NCBI GenBank assembly: GCA_935421135.1 | Contig: OW285193.1 | Location: 3,903,996 to 3,967,995 of the forward strand | Reading direction: 5' to 3' | DNA from: Bugulina stolonifera | Lineage: Eukaryota > Bryozoa > Gymnolaemata > Cheilostomatida > Bugulidae | DNA length: 64,000 nucleotides | Shown: in pieces, positions 39,384 through 51,417 of the stretch | Layout: each line of letters opens with the position of its first letter | Position numbering within the stretch: the first letter of the stretch is position 1 | The notes under the pieces: generated by a model | The model's database searches: none | Seen by the model: the letters and a program-made list of their open reading frames with translations, nothing else | Told to the model about the DNA's origin: nothing | Translations under genes and position numbers: made by a program

Positions 39384-41257
39384 ATAGTCAGTCACCACAC
39401 AAGGCACGTTTTGTTACTTGGTGCCATCACAATCTGAGCTCAGGTACCAACTTGCTCAAGAAAGTTCTGACCCGGTTTTGGCATTAACCTTAGCTAAATG
39501 CATAATCCATTTTTTGTGCAAAAATGTCTGGGTATGCAGTGCATAATAGTCTCAAGTTTACACGGTGTAAGTACTGTGTAAATGTAGTAACAGTGTTGTA
39601 TAGTATACATTGTACAACTCAATAAGAACTAGTTGAGAATTACAGAGGTGGTCAGTGGACACTCTGTACCATGTGCTGTTTATGCGATGAAACACTGTAT
39701 ATAAAATTTGTACATTCATGTAATACTACAAGTACATGACTAGTGCCAATATTACTCCATGTATAGACTAGTTCTTCACTATAATTGGACAACATATTTA
39801 TTACATACCCAGTTACACCTTGGCATGGTTTTTACATGAACTGTAATGTCTACAAAAAGAAAAACATGATGTTTTGGAAAATGAAACAGATTTGAAGTTG
39901 CCTCCCACTTGATTTGTATTTCTACTTGACTTAGTTTGAATGGAGACTTGCATTACACACTGACTTGACTTGAGGTTGCACTGACTTGACTTTAAGGTGT
40001 CCCGAGGCTGCACTGACTTTACTTCGATTTGACTTGCCTCAAAAATTTTTTTAGAAATGACTTGACTTGTTGACTTGAAGCCCGACTTGAACCTAGCTCT
40101 GCTTACTCAATCTGCACTACGATTTTGTTGTACCATGTTGCTACCAAAGTTTAGTGTTTGAACGTGGACGAGTATAAAAGAAACTGAACATACACTTTGA
40201 GTTATAGTGAGCTTTGTGCCAAAGGGTTTGGCCACATATCAAATTTACTACTTCTAACTATCGGCTGGTATGAACTAGTGAGCCTGTTACCAATGTGTGA
40301 CTGAGATTCAACTAATTTAGGTGGACTTGGAAGACTTATCACAGGCTACAAGTAAAGTAGATGTACATGTAGGCCACAGTCAGGTCCAGGAAGTACTGTG
40401 TGTTTAGGTGATGATATCCTTGAACATGTCATACAATATAGATACAATCTTCTGAATGTAACCATTGAGTCTTTGTCTATCCCTCAATCAGATGTAAGTT
40501 ATTTATACTTTACAACATTCCAATCCGATTCTTTGAACAGATTCAGGAAGTTCAAAAGTTCTGAACATCATGCTGGCTGAAAGGGTTGATATTATCTGGT
40601 AACACAGAAGTAACATTGCTGTCACATGACTGTTTATTAATTTATTGTATTTGATGTTATACGATTCATTTTATTTATTGTCCTATTATAAAGACGTTTT
40701 GCGCACTTGTTATTAAGCGAGAGGGTCGGAGAGTGGTCTATCGGCCCTCCTTCTTTACATCCACTGAGTAGAAGACAAGACAGACGTACGCTTATTATGA
40801 TGACCTGTAGGTCAGAGTAAGTTTATAACGTCATAGGTATGACTCTACTCTAGTTGCCCTGGCTTTCGGTTTTGTGAAGAACCAAGGCTAAAAGATTCTT
40901 AGACTAGTAAGCACCATGAAGCTTATATAGAGTATAATGAAACGCCTGTATTGGAGTCTAAGTAATAATTGACCAATACAGCAAAATGTTTCCAAAAATT
41001 TATCGGAATAAAATTTTGATAATTGTGAATTGTGTTCTGAAGGGCTTGCTCTATAATGCTAATACAGTGTGCGATAATATCTATATTTGGATATTTAGAT
41101 TTCATTCTATTCTTTCTGCGAATAATATAATATTGAGTGCATAAAAATGTACAACCAATGAAGAATGCAATGTGCCTGAAAAAATAGAGTCAATATGTTA
41201 GAAATTACCTTTCCATGTAGTCTAGTTCCTCAAGCTCTGCACTCCCAGTACATAATG

Positions 41258-41314
41258 AGAAGTTGTCCTCTCTCTATAGAGTTTAGAGAGACTAAATATG
41301 AGAGGGCAACTTCT
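41258..41314. repeat. Paralogous hairpin with GTTGTCCTCTCT arms (unit 2)
   Basis: AGAAGTTGTCCTCTCTC and GAGAGGGCAACTTCT are inverted with one mismatch. This is the unit 2 counterpart of 35743-35792. The loop has diverged while the arms are kept. Confidence 0.7.
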
Positions 41315-42230
41315 ATTCATAATCAATAGCTTACGAGCACCTTCCCAGGACGAAGTTGCTGGCAATTAGATTAAGAATGCAAAAGGTTTAACTTGTTAGA
41401 GACACAACTACACAGGTTACTGAAACCTTACGACAAACATTATTTAGATCAGTCCAGCAATGAAAAGTCTATGAATTGGAGAGTAAGATGGTTTCCAGGT
41501 TTGAAGACCATTTCATAACTTTGCCTCTACCCAAAGGTTCCACACATTCACCGTTCACACTGCAAAACATTTAACTTGAATTCAATATTGACTAATGGAA
41601 ACTGTATGGCACACAATCATTGATCATCAGAAATATTTGATGTGACTTATAATGTACATGTACATGAATTCATAGTAGGGCTGAGATTTCCTCCCTCCTC
41701 TTCTTAATGCGGAACATATCTTTCTGCTCATTTTATATGACCTTTTATGCGGGCATGGTATAAGTGGGGTCACAGCTTTAAAACCAGCATAAAATTATCT
41801 CCAGTTGGAGTCTCTCAGACACAGACACATGTATGTATATTATGTGTTTGCTCAAGTGTTTAAATTCATATAAAGAACCCTTCTTGTTCTCTGATGCATT
41901 CTTTCGTAATACTAACACAGTCAAGGAACCATTAACTCTTTGTGGTAGAGACACATTAAAATAAAAAAGGTTAGAAAAGATATTTTATTTAAAATTATGA
42001 AATATTATTGAACTAGAAAATACACTTATTTATGTTAGTCATTATAGTATAGCAAAGTTCTGAGTGTGATTGTTTTTGTCAATTAGTGAAAAAAATATGG
42101 TTGTGGAAAGATTTTTAAACGAAAGTCAGTCACCAGCTACTTTGGTAACCTGATTGCTATTCAATATTACATGTATGTGCAGTATTAATAATAACACACT
42201 ACATGTAATAAGCTGGTGAGAAATTGCTGT

Positions 42231-43162
42231 CTACAGCTTGCTGTACTCTGCCTTCTGGCCGTTTGCCTTAATGAAGTCACTCCAGGAACGAGACCGTCCC
42301 AACCATGACAAATAACTTGGAAGCTCTACAAGAACAAAGTTATTTTATTTCTATATGTACATGTACATGTATAAGAATTGGTGTGGAAGGAAATGACAAA
42401 TATTATGCTTTATATACATCATGTAGTTATATGGTGTGAGTAACTAGACATTATGATTTTCTATAGAATAAAGTGTTACACTGCTACAAAGGATAATGAG
42501 AAATATTACTCAGTGTATCTACAGTATTTATAAGGGAGCAGCTGTGGCCTAGTGGTAAAGGCTTTGGACTTCCATGCTACACTAGTTAACATAGCCATTG
42601 GTGAAGTTCCTTCTCCACCACAAAAAACCGGCAGGTGTCTTTAGTTCACTGCTTTCTTACATGGGATTAATAGCGGAAAATAAACTTGGTAAGTTTTTTA
42701 TCTACATAATTATTTATAGTAGAATACGCGTATAAGCGACACTTACTGCTTCTACATGCACATGTAGGGCAGCCATTTGAGTCCCTCACATTCCCGTATT
42801 TACAATACATCTTGCACACTGGTCCACATTTCCGTAATCCATCTTTCCCAGAGTGGTGCAGATATATTGCACTGTTAACTATAGATGGAAAGGAATGTAA
42901 TGTTGAATCATCGTTACTTTTTAATAACTGAGATGATCGTACATCTACATACATTGTAATATTCATCTAGGTCCATCAAAAAACCCCAAACTCTACACCT
43001 GAAACATGTTACATGATATTAGAATCATATGATAAGAGTACATGTATATAATATAAGGCTCTTCATGAATGCTATAAAGATTGTATATACAGTATAGCTG
43101 GTTTGTAACTCACCAGCACATAGCAAAGAAAACAAACCAACCAATAGGATGAAGAACTTCAT
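42231..43162 (-). CDS. Secreted antistasin-like protease inhibitor, copy 2 (91 aa, 3 exons)
   Basis: Paralogue of the gene at 36815-38175, on the same strand and with the same exon and phase plan. Exons: 43114-43162, 42747-42878, 42231-42325. The signal peptide is MKFFILLVGLFSLLCA. The antistasin core C-GPV-C-KMY-C...C-PT-C-A-C keeps all six cysteines and the block KYGNVRDSNG unchanged. The linker before the core (SAIYLHHSGKDGLRK) and the C-terminal tail (SWLGRSRSWSDFIKANGQ, longer than in copy 1) have diverged. The contrast between a fixed core and variable ends suggests a conserved inhibitor scaffold with a changing context. Predicted to be secreted. The target is unknown. Confidence 0.82.
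42534..42689 (+). mobile_element. tRNA-derived SINE, internally deleted
   Basis: GGGAGCAGCTGTGGCCTAGT and TTTGGACTTCCATG match the head of the SINE at 36173-36391. The T-arm region is deleted. The body (CTTTCTTACATGGGATTA) and tail (GGAAAATAAACTTGG) match again. Confidence 0.65.
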
Positions 43163-44722
43163 CGTTATCAGACTGTCAGCGTCGATGCAGTAGTTCCAAC
43201 TGAATAGTATATATTATGGACCAAACACCTGCTGTATGAGTAGACACATGTCTGTGATTCAGATGAACCCACAGCGTCCAATCAGCAATGACTTTGGCTA
43301 AGAGAATGTGGTTCTAAATCAATTCTTTTCAATCTACTACCGAGTCAGAGAAAGCCATGAGCAGTAAATCATAAGGTTAGTTTACTAAAACACTCTAAAG
43401 GTTGGTCCTAATAACAATATTGTACGTAATATTATGGTTTCATGGATCACAAATCACAACGGATGCATTGTAGCTACCCATAGCTCATGACTCACTATCA
43501 ACATGTCTGTCTGACGACAGTTCATCATTGGTTTGAATAAGTTGAGTTTGACTCGGTTATTTACATACATGCAGATAGTCAAAGTTACTACATCAGGCAT
43601 GTCTTGTTACTTAGTGCCATCACAACCTGAGCTCAGGTACCAACATGTTCAAGAAATTTCTGACCCAGCGTCGGCGTTGACTTTAGCCAAATGCATAACC
43701 CATCCTTTATGCCAAAAAGTCTGGGTGTGCTGACGAAGTAGGTATGGTGTTCTTCAACCAAGTGGCCATCTTGAGGCCTTTGTTTGCAATGTACATGTAC
43801 ATGCAGGATGATCCAACAGGCGGCAGAGACACCAAATGATAAGCATGTTGTAAGTGATGTACATGTAAGTCTATGACTAGTACTATTACTGTGTTATTGG
43901 CAACACATGTCAGTATAAAGCAAATCGAAATGTAGGTAACATACATGTACATGACTTGTACATATAATAAATAAACAGTATTCTATGGATGGTAGAAACC
44001 ATCAGTATTGGGTACACACTGTCAGGTTACATCTAGGAGGAGTAGGTGATGTGCAATGGTTGCCAACCCACAGTACATATATACTTGTATACTGTATATC
44101 CCTGGGACTATGACATCATATCCTACTCTGTTTATGTAACTCCGCTCATAGTGTGACACTTATTCTACATTGTATCTGTCCTATGCCCTCATTGTATGAT
44201 GTTATTACCAAAACTTAGTAGTTGAATGTGGATAAGCATAAAAGAAACTGAACAGATACTTTGGGTTATAATGACCTACAAGGCTACACGCGTATGTAGA
44301 GAAGGATTCGGCCACATATCAAATTTACTACTTCTAACTATCGGTTGGTATGAACTAGTGAGTCTGCTACTAATGTGTGACTGAGGTCCAACTAATTTAG
44401 GTAGATTTGGAAGACTTATCACAGGCTACAAGTTAAATAGATGTACATGTATACCAGAGTCAGGTCCAGGAAGCACTGTGTGTTTAGGTGACGATATCCT
44501 TGAACATGTCATATAATGTAGATACAATCTTCTGAATGTAACCATTGAGTCTTTGTCTATCCCTCAATCAGATGTAAGTTATTTATACTTTACAACATTC
44601 CAATCCTATTCTTTGAAACAATCCAGGAAGTTCAAAAATCCTGAACATTACACTAGCTGAAAGGGTGGAAACTATCTGGTAACACAGAGGTAAGAATACT
44701 ATCACTTGGCTTGAACGATTTA

Positions 44723-44793
44723 TAATGTTCAAAGTGTGGTTATACAGGAGTATACGGTGTGTATCAACCTCATTTGCTCCACTTTGAACACTG
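44723..44793. mobile_element. Shortened member of the CAGTGTTCGAA MITE family, 71 bp
   Basis: The left end is degenerate (TAATGTTCAAAGTGTGG). The right end, CCACTTTGAACACTG, and the internal TATACGGTGTGTAT match the family at 37523 and 54292. The central tRNA-like module is missing. No target duplication remains. Confidence 0.55.
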
Positions 44794-45453
44794 CTGTGGT
44801 GTGTACAGTAAAATACATTGAATTTTTTGTATCCTAAATGCAAATAAATAATGAAAATGCCAAAACTTTACAGTTTCTCCTAGAGTAACATACTAAAGAG
44901 AGAGGATAACTTCCAATACTAAGGAACAGCTGTTTGTATAAGAAAATATCATGTGTAACATGTAGTAATATACAATGGTACATATTGTCCTTGATACCTA
45001 CCTTTTCAAACAATACTTAGGCTGTGTAGTACCCTGCATCGGTAGCAGAGTCACAAGAGTAGCAAGAGAGAGGATAACTTCTAATAAAGTAAGACATTCA
45101 TGACTTGCATAATGATGTTTGCTATATGAAATGTAACTACTTTACTAATGTTGTGCATTGATTTGGTTTTCTCTGCTAATATATGTTCTCAAAGAGAAGA
45201 GCTGGATTTTAGGTTGTTTGAATCAATAAAAATAGAGTGAAAAAATAGTTGGAAAGACCTTCATAGAATGCCTTGAGAATGAAATATAAAATTGGTTCAA
45301 ATTTGTTGTAAGCTTCGTTTTTGTTCATCATACATTCTTCAGTATTTTACTAGCCTGGAATTTTGAAACTTAACCCAGTGTAGCTGTTACTAAAATCAGT
45401 TTAACTTTCATGGCATTTACTATGTAGTTGCATAGTATAAACCCATTAAATAT

Positions 45454-46117
45454 TGTAATGGTTTCTGTGATTTGGTGCGGTCGTCCTTGGACGACTATCG
45501 ACCCAGAAATGAAGTGCCTATGAGTGGTAATAGGACTTCGCATTACATGAAAGTTCGAGCGGTCTCAGTAGCCCAATAACTACCAGAGACGACCCATCTG
45601 GTCCCAAGTCTGACCTTCAGACTATACGTTGAAAGAGAGTGATCCGACCTAGTAGGCGGTTCGCTAAGCGAATGACCTGACAAAAGGAAGTGAAAGTCTC
45701 TGTATCAAGTATAGATGTGTCTTTATTGAAAGCCAAGTGAAGACTGAGACAATGAACAGTAAAACAGTGCTCTTTATATAGTATAAGGACTTCCGGCCAA
45801 CGTAAGGTCGGGAAAATACGACGTGAGGTCGTCCGGAAGTTGCGCAACAAGATGGCCGCCGGAAGCCCGACGGCCGACCCAAAATAGGTCGGGTTATACA
45901 AAAGTTGCTTATAATGGTCCAATTCATGTACAAAATGAATATCAATGAATTCTGAGAGGTCGGGCCTCTGTACATGGGTATAAAAGGCATCAAAAGACTT
46001 AGTAATAATCATACAAGTATATACGATAACATATAGTAATTCACAAGCAGATATATACAATTATATGCACACAATAATGAGTGTCAGGTGTAGGAGACGA
46101 CTGTGCGTACCATTACA
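45454..46117 (-). mobile_element. Solo LTR, 664 bp, of an LTR retrotransposon
   Basis: Begins TGTAATGGT and ends ACCATTACA, with ATAT on both sides (45450-45453 and 46118-46121) as a 4-bp target duplication. Read on the minus strand it holds a TATA box (CTATATAAAGAG, about 45774-45785) followed about 45 nt later by AATAAA, the usual order of U3 promoter and R poly(A) signal. No gag or pol frame flanks it. Confidence 0.75.
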
Positions 46118-46537
46118 ATATTATAAGAAGAAACCATGTACTAGTACATCCACCAATAATTATGACATCACAGTTCTTTGGTATTTCACAAATATTGAAA
46201 TAAAGCAAACAAGGACCATGATAGCATTGTGATAATTCTGTGTTTAACTGTACCAATAGCCGACTCTCAAGGTATACACAGTTGCTTCAGTAAGTATCAA
46301 AAATAGCTGCTTGTTGTATTAATAAATACATGGTTGTTGGGGTTATCTTCTCTCTGGGAATAGTTTTAATACAAAATTTTATTTATATTGTAATGGTTGG
46401 GCCGACTCGGCCCCATCCCCGAGCAGACCCGCTCAGACATTACTAACATTAACACAGTTATAACTTGTTCATATGTCTTATTTATATAATTAATTGTTAT
46501 CTGTATACCTGTATATAGCATTACTGAGTCATTATAC

Positions 46538-46760
46538 TGTAATGGTACGCACAGTCGTCTCCTACACCTGACACTCATTATTGTGTGCATATACATGTAT
46601 ATATCTGCTTGTACTTTACTATATGTTATTGTATATACTTGTATAATTATTACTAAGTCTTTTAATGCCTTTTATACCCATGTACAGAGGCCCGACCTCT
46701 CAGAATCCATTGATATTCATTTTGTACACAAATTGGACCATTATAAGCAACTTTTGTATA
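46538..46760 (+). mobile_element. Truncated LTR copy, inverted relative to the solo LTR
   Basis: Starts TGTAATGGTACGCACAGTCG and matches the U3 part of the solo LTR for about 220 bp, then runs into a minisatellite. A further TGTAATGGTTGGG at 46389 may be another broken LTR edge. Confidence 0.7.
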
Positions 46761-46765
46761 ATATA

Positions 46766-46912
46766 ATACAATATAATGTTGTAGTATTGTATTGTGCAAT
46801 GTTGTAGTATTGTATTGTGTAATGTTGTAGTATTGTATTGTGTAATGCTGTAGTATTGTATTGTGTAATGTTGTAGTATTGTATTGTGTAATGTTGTAGT
46901 ATTGTATAATTG
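46766..46912 (+). repeat. Minisatellite, unit about 23 bp
   Basis: AATGTTGTAGTATTGTATTGTGT is repeated about six times where homology to the LTR stops. Open frames on both strands here are artefacts of the repeat. Confidence 0.85.
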
Positions 46913-49900
46913 TGAAGAAACGCAGTTAATGTACATGCACACATATGTACTAACATACTATATTTTTTTTCTGGCCATTATACTGCCCTCTGCAGGTAAA
47001 AAGCATTATCTCACAAAATATTTGGAAAAGTGCCAAAGTCTAGCTGTTGAATACAAAGTTATTATTTTCTATTGAACTTATAGATTAGGTAATTTTGGTT
47101 CATATAATAACAATTATGTTTGGCTAGACTAATTAGTCTTAGTGTTAATGCTATTAAATGCCTTTTGTGTGCAGTTTGGTCAACAATTTCATTGTGTGTT
47201 CTGCGCTAGAAAACCATTATCACTTGATAATGCTTTATTCATTCATAATATTATTTCTTGATGCAGCCATGCTTGCTATGTAGTCACACAAAGCATTATC
47301 TCAATAAAAATGGATGTAAACTGAAATATTATATCATATTCAATGTTAGATAGTCCTTTAGCCCGGGAGCCTGCACTAAGGAATAGCAAAAAACTGTGGT
47401 GTTGTAGCACTAGCTAGGTTGTAAGTTAGCTTTACCCAAATAACTAGTCATTGCACTTCAGCACACGCTCACCATGAAAGGTGGTTAAATATAGAAATTA
47501 CAGAGAAGTCGTAAAACTGGAGTTATAACCTCGCTTGAAGAAGGTCAACACTTATGTAGCACATTTGTAATAGTCATATTTTGCTATAATATGAAATAAT
47601 ATTAAAAACATACGCGTAGAATAATATACCAGATGACAAAACTGCAACAATAATAATATATTATTGCATATATATATAATATAATTGATACTATGATAAC
47701 AATAATATAAAAATACATATACATGTATAATATGGGCAAGAGTTTAGATACAAATCTATAGTTTATAGCATAAATAGACTATACAATCACGTAATTACAC
47801 AAACAATAATATTGTAGTGCGATGCACTATATTATAATAAATAAATTCTATATAACATGTATAATATAAATATTACAATATTATGTTGCGCTGCAATAAT
47901 GATATTACATTATGTGATAGTGCAATATTGATAAATATGCTATAATTAAACAAAATGATGTAATATGTAATAACATTGCAGTTCGATATACAATGTATTA
48001 TATTACATAATACATGTATGTCTATAAAAATATAGTATACATACATTTGTATTATTATATTAATATATTGCACTGAAACATTATTATGATTACAGTATGT
48101 TTGTTTAGAGAATTATTATTATTAAATTACACTATGTTCAATAGATGAAATCAACTTTGTGCTCTATAGTTAGACTTTGGCAAGCACTTTTCCAAATATT
48201 TATGAGATAATGTTTTTTACCTGCAGGATACATGATTGAATTTCCTTCAACTGAAGTTTTTCAAACAAACTTCAGTTGAGGAAAAATTAACCAAGTCATA
48301 TTTTTGTTATCAGATTTTCTATGCATTAATCAGAAAACCACAACAACAATATTATTTGATTCAAATACAATATTAGAAAGAATGTGTATTATGTTTGAGT
48401 ATTTACTTACATGTAGAAAGTAGAGAAGACCAAAATGGTTAAAGAGACTGCTGCTACTGCTGCCGCTACTGCTGCTGCTACTGCTGCTGCTACTGCTGCT
48501 GCTACTGCTGCTGCTACTGCTGTGTGTGTTGTATCATCGCAAGCTACTTATCTGTTCTTCTTAATATTTGAAACTAGAACCTCGTAGTGCTACAAATATA
48601 ATGTACAGTACATGTAAAATTCTTATATGTACATGTATATTGTATTATAATTGCAGTAGTGTTGTTGAAGTTGTGTTGGAGTTATTCGCTCTACATTGAT
48701 AAAATAATAATTTCTTCATTGGAAATATATTATGCTTGAAATGTAATTATATTCAATTTACCGTTTAATTTTAAAGTATAACAAAAATATACTTTATATT
48801 ATTTTAACAATTTTCAGTTTATTTTTTGCTTGGACCCAATTGTAATCTTGAACGATAAAATTATTTTCATTTTCATGTTGAGTACAAATACAGGAAACAA
48901 TAAAACTAACTGGTAGGAGAGTGTAAGTCCCAAATTGAGGCCCATGGGCCTGATTAGGCTTCTTAAGCTAATTTTATCAGATCCTCCACATTTGTGTAAA
49001 AATTCAAAATTTCGTACAATTTTTGATCAGTTTGCTTGGCCAATGGTGTGCAAGTGCTTGGTTTGTAATAATGTTTATTTGAAGGGTGTAAATCTGATGC
49101 ATACACTCATGTCACATTCAATTACATTTTATGCATGTTTACACAATTGAAACACGCGAAGCACATAAATATATACATATACATGTATATATCTTGAACT
49201 AATACCAGGTCCCAAGCTTGCGGCCCAGTCTCCTGTTTGGCCTCCTATCAAAAATAATTGGGCACCCCTGGTTTAGACCCATGTTACAATTATATTATAA
49301 ATAATTGAGCACCCATGCTGCAAACCATGACCTATAAATCTAGTAGAGAGAAAAGACAGAGTTGTGTACACAGCCGCATTCTAGAAAAAGTTTATCACAC
49401 GCTGTGTACTGTTACTGTGTACTATAAGCCGCATGCTGTATATTTTCCATTGGCTTGATATTGCATTTGTGTATGGCCTACATACATGGCATGCAACATT
49501 CAGCATAAATACATAATAAAGTCACTAGTCTTGTGTGCATTTGATTTTATTAAAAGAGTTGTTTGTTCATCAAGGCTAAAAGCTAAACAGAAGAATATAA
49601 TCAGTGGAGAGGTTGCTAAATACTGTAAACTTTACCGCTTTTAAACTGGTGATGTTTTATAATAAAAGTATTTAAGTTTACTTTTGTTCCTATTAACAAT
49701 TGCAGTAAAGATAACTAATTCTAAGTTAACCGTTTCTCCTAACTATAGTAGAAACACAGTCGGATTGGGAGCAAATGAATGAATTAGCTATTGAGTTTCA
49801 TCTAAGTCTACTAATGTTGTAAATGATATTTTAGCTAGCATTTCAGTTCTCACTCGAACTGTCATGCAATGTCTTATCTGCAGATTTCTGTTCTACGCTG

Positions 49901-50179
49901 TGATATATTCTTTTTGAATTACCAATGTTATGACGTCTAACTTTATGTAACCCTTATACGGGAATAAAATTATACATTGATACCTTTTGACCAATCAAGT
50001 ATCACCATGCTTCACAACATGCATTTCCTTATAAGGAGCTTTAATATGCAACCAATCAAATGTGGTAGCTGCCTCCCTGTCTCAGCTAAGAAATATTTTG
50101 AAAGACTACAATGTATATTAGTTTTTCCAATTGTTGCACTACTACATTTTGGAGTTGTTTGCTCTTTAATTGACTGTGT
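46913..50179. other. AT-rich intergenic DNA
   Basis: No supported gene. The stretch 47560-48130 is especially AT-rich, with repeated ATAATATTA motifs. A trinucleotide-type repeat lies at 48447-48522. Short frames near 48935 and 49977 lack splice or start context. Confidence 0.45.
48447..48522 (+). repeat. Compound CTG repeat, 12-bp unit
   Basis: CTGCTGCTGCTA is repeated about five times, with one CCG variant. It is not inside any supported exon. Confidence 0.9.
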
Positions 50180-50390
50180 TAAATAGTCAGGTTCGTAATA
50201 TACTTAGCGTAGTTAGGTACGTCTTCACTCACCGAAGTTCATGAAGATAAGGGATGAATAGTCTTCCTAATCCTCTCGGCTTGTAGCGTAGTCCTTCATC
50301 GTCCGGTTGGCCAATCAGCTCCGACCTTTAGCGTAGTCTCTTACGAGACGCTTTGGGCAGTCGTAATCCACTATATAACAGACTGCACAC
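50180..50390 (-). repeat. Dispersed repeat shared with 36900-37140 (inverted)
   Basis: Matches the element in antistasin intron 2, including TTAAATAGTCAGGTTCGTAA and GTCTTCACTCACCGAAG. On the plus strand a TATATAA lies at about 50374, but no transcript could be supported. Confidence 0.5.
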
Positions 50391-51417
50391 TACATTATGT
50401 ACATGTATATTATAATTTTATAAGCTTCAGTCTCTGTACAACCCCAGCTCTAACTTACTGAGGATTTGGTTTACCTGATATTTTTATAAGCAAGAGTTGT
50501 GTTTTGTTCAAACTTTTGAATTTTTTTAAGCTAGTTGTAGATGTAGTTGCAGATGTTGGTGAAGTATAGAAGAGTTGTAGGTTATGCAAGGTTATACAAC
50601 GTGTCTGCTCCAATAGCTAGCATGGCAAACAGCGAGATCACTAGCTCTAGAGCTGTGTTGCAAATGTCTAGGATAATGTCAGTCATCAGGCGACTGTACA
50701 CTAAACATTTCACTTTTTGCACACATGTGTTGACCAGATATAAATATAATAACGTATTATCGACATTCTCAGCAAAATCTAAGATTCCCTTTATAATTTT
50801 TCTCGGCTACATAAAGTTCCATTTTATGCCTATTTACATGTACATTACATGTATATAGAGCTATATACGTGTCATATTCAAGTGTATTAGCAGGTACCAG
50901 GTAATATGGTATATCTACCTTATTCTACCGTCCATGTTCTCCGTAATAATTAGCACCAACTCACATCTGTTAGTACACAGACCATCATAGATATCAGGGA
51001 ATAAAAGTCCAAGAGAAAAATATGACATGATGTTCAACTCCAATACTGGACAGCTCATTGTCCCTCCTACTATATTTGTGTCAAGCTTTGTATCATATGT
51101 AGTGGTTTATTTCATATTAAGCTACATGTACATGTATTACATGTATAATTTTGTGTTTTCTATTACATTACATTACATTACAACATGTACATGTACATAT
51201 TGTACATGTACATGTAGTTCAAATTATTTTCCAAACATAACCAACTATCTTTATAATAGACAATTACAATTACAATTATAATAGATAATTACCTCCATGA
51301 CACAAGGTCAAGGGGCTTTCCAACAAATACAGTAGGTCTGACGCAATAATTGCTGGATTAATTAGCTTGTCTATTATACTATAAAATTATAGTGTATTAT
51401 CATTGTTGAGAAGTGTT

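Larger units (their letters stand above)
35195..40640. repeat. Tandem segmental duplication, unit 1 (contains antistasin gene 1)
   Basis: Homologous in order to 40645-44700. Shared landmarks: TTTATTTATTGTCCT (35209/40670), ATAATTTTGATAATT (35388/41011), the short hairpin (35743/41258), the antistasin gene, TGAGCTCAGGTACCAAC (39436/43629), and a strongly conserved block of about 430 bp at the right end (40200-40620/44310-44690). Unit 1 is longer because it carries transposon insertions. Confidence 0.8.
40645..44700. repeat. Tandem segmental duplication, unit 2 (contains antistasin gene 2)
   Basis: Second copy of the segment at 35195-40640, in the same orientation and directly abutting it. It lacks the hAT element of unit 1 and shows the intact target at about 43570. 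Outside the genes it is noncoding. Confidence 0.8.

Noticed and set aside
45617..46060. 147-codon open frame inside the solo LTR
   Set aside because: Starts at a non-ATG codon or crosses the LTR promoter and poly(A) signals. No gag or pol motif.
46700..46956. Overlapping repetitive open frames on the minus strand
   Set aside because: Generated by the 23-bp minisatellite. All frames stay open because of the repeat.
48447..48522. Poly-amino-acid coding exon from the CTG repeat
   Set aside because: No splice sites or flanking coding sequence. A simple repeat.
50553..50858. Possible 102-codon gene starting ATGTTGGTG, with TATATAA at about 50374
   Set aside because: The start and upstream TATA look plausible, but the frame has no recognisable domain, the TATA lies in a dispersed repeat and the 3' part is low-complexity.
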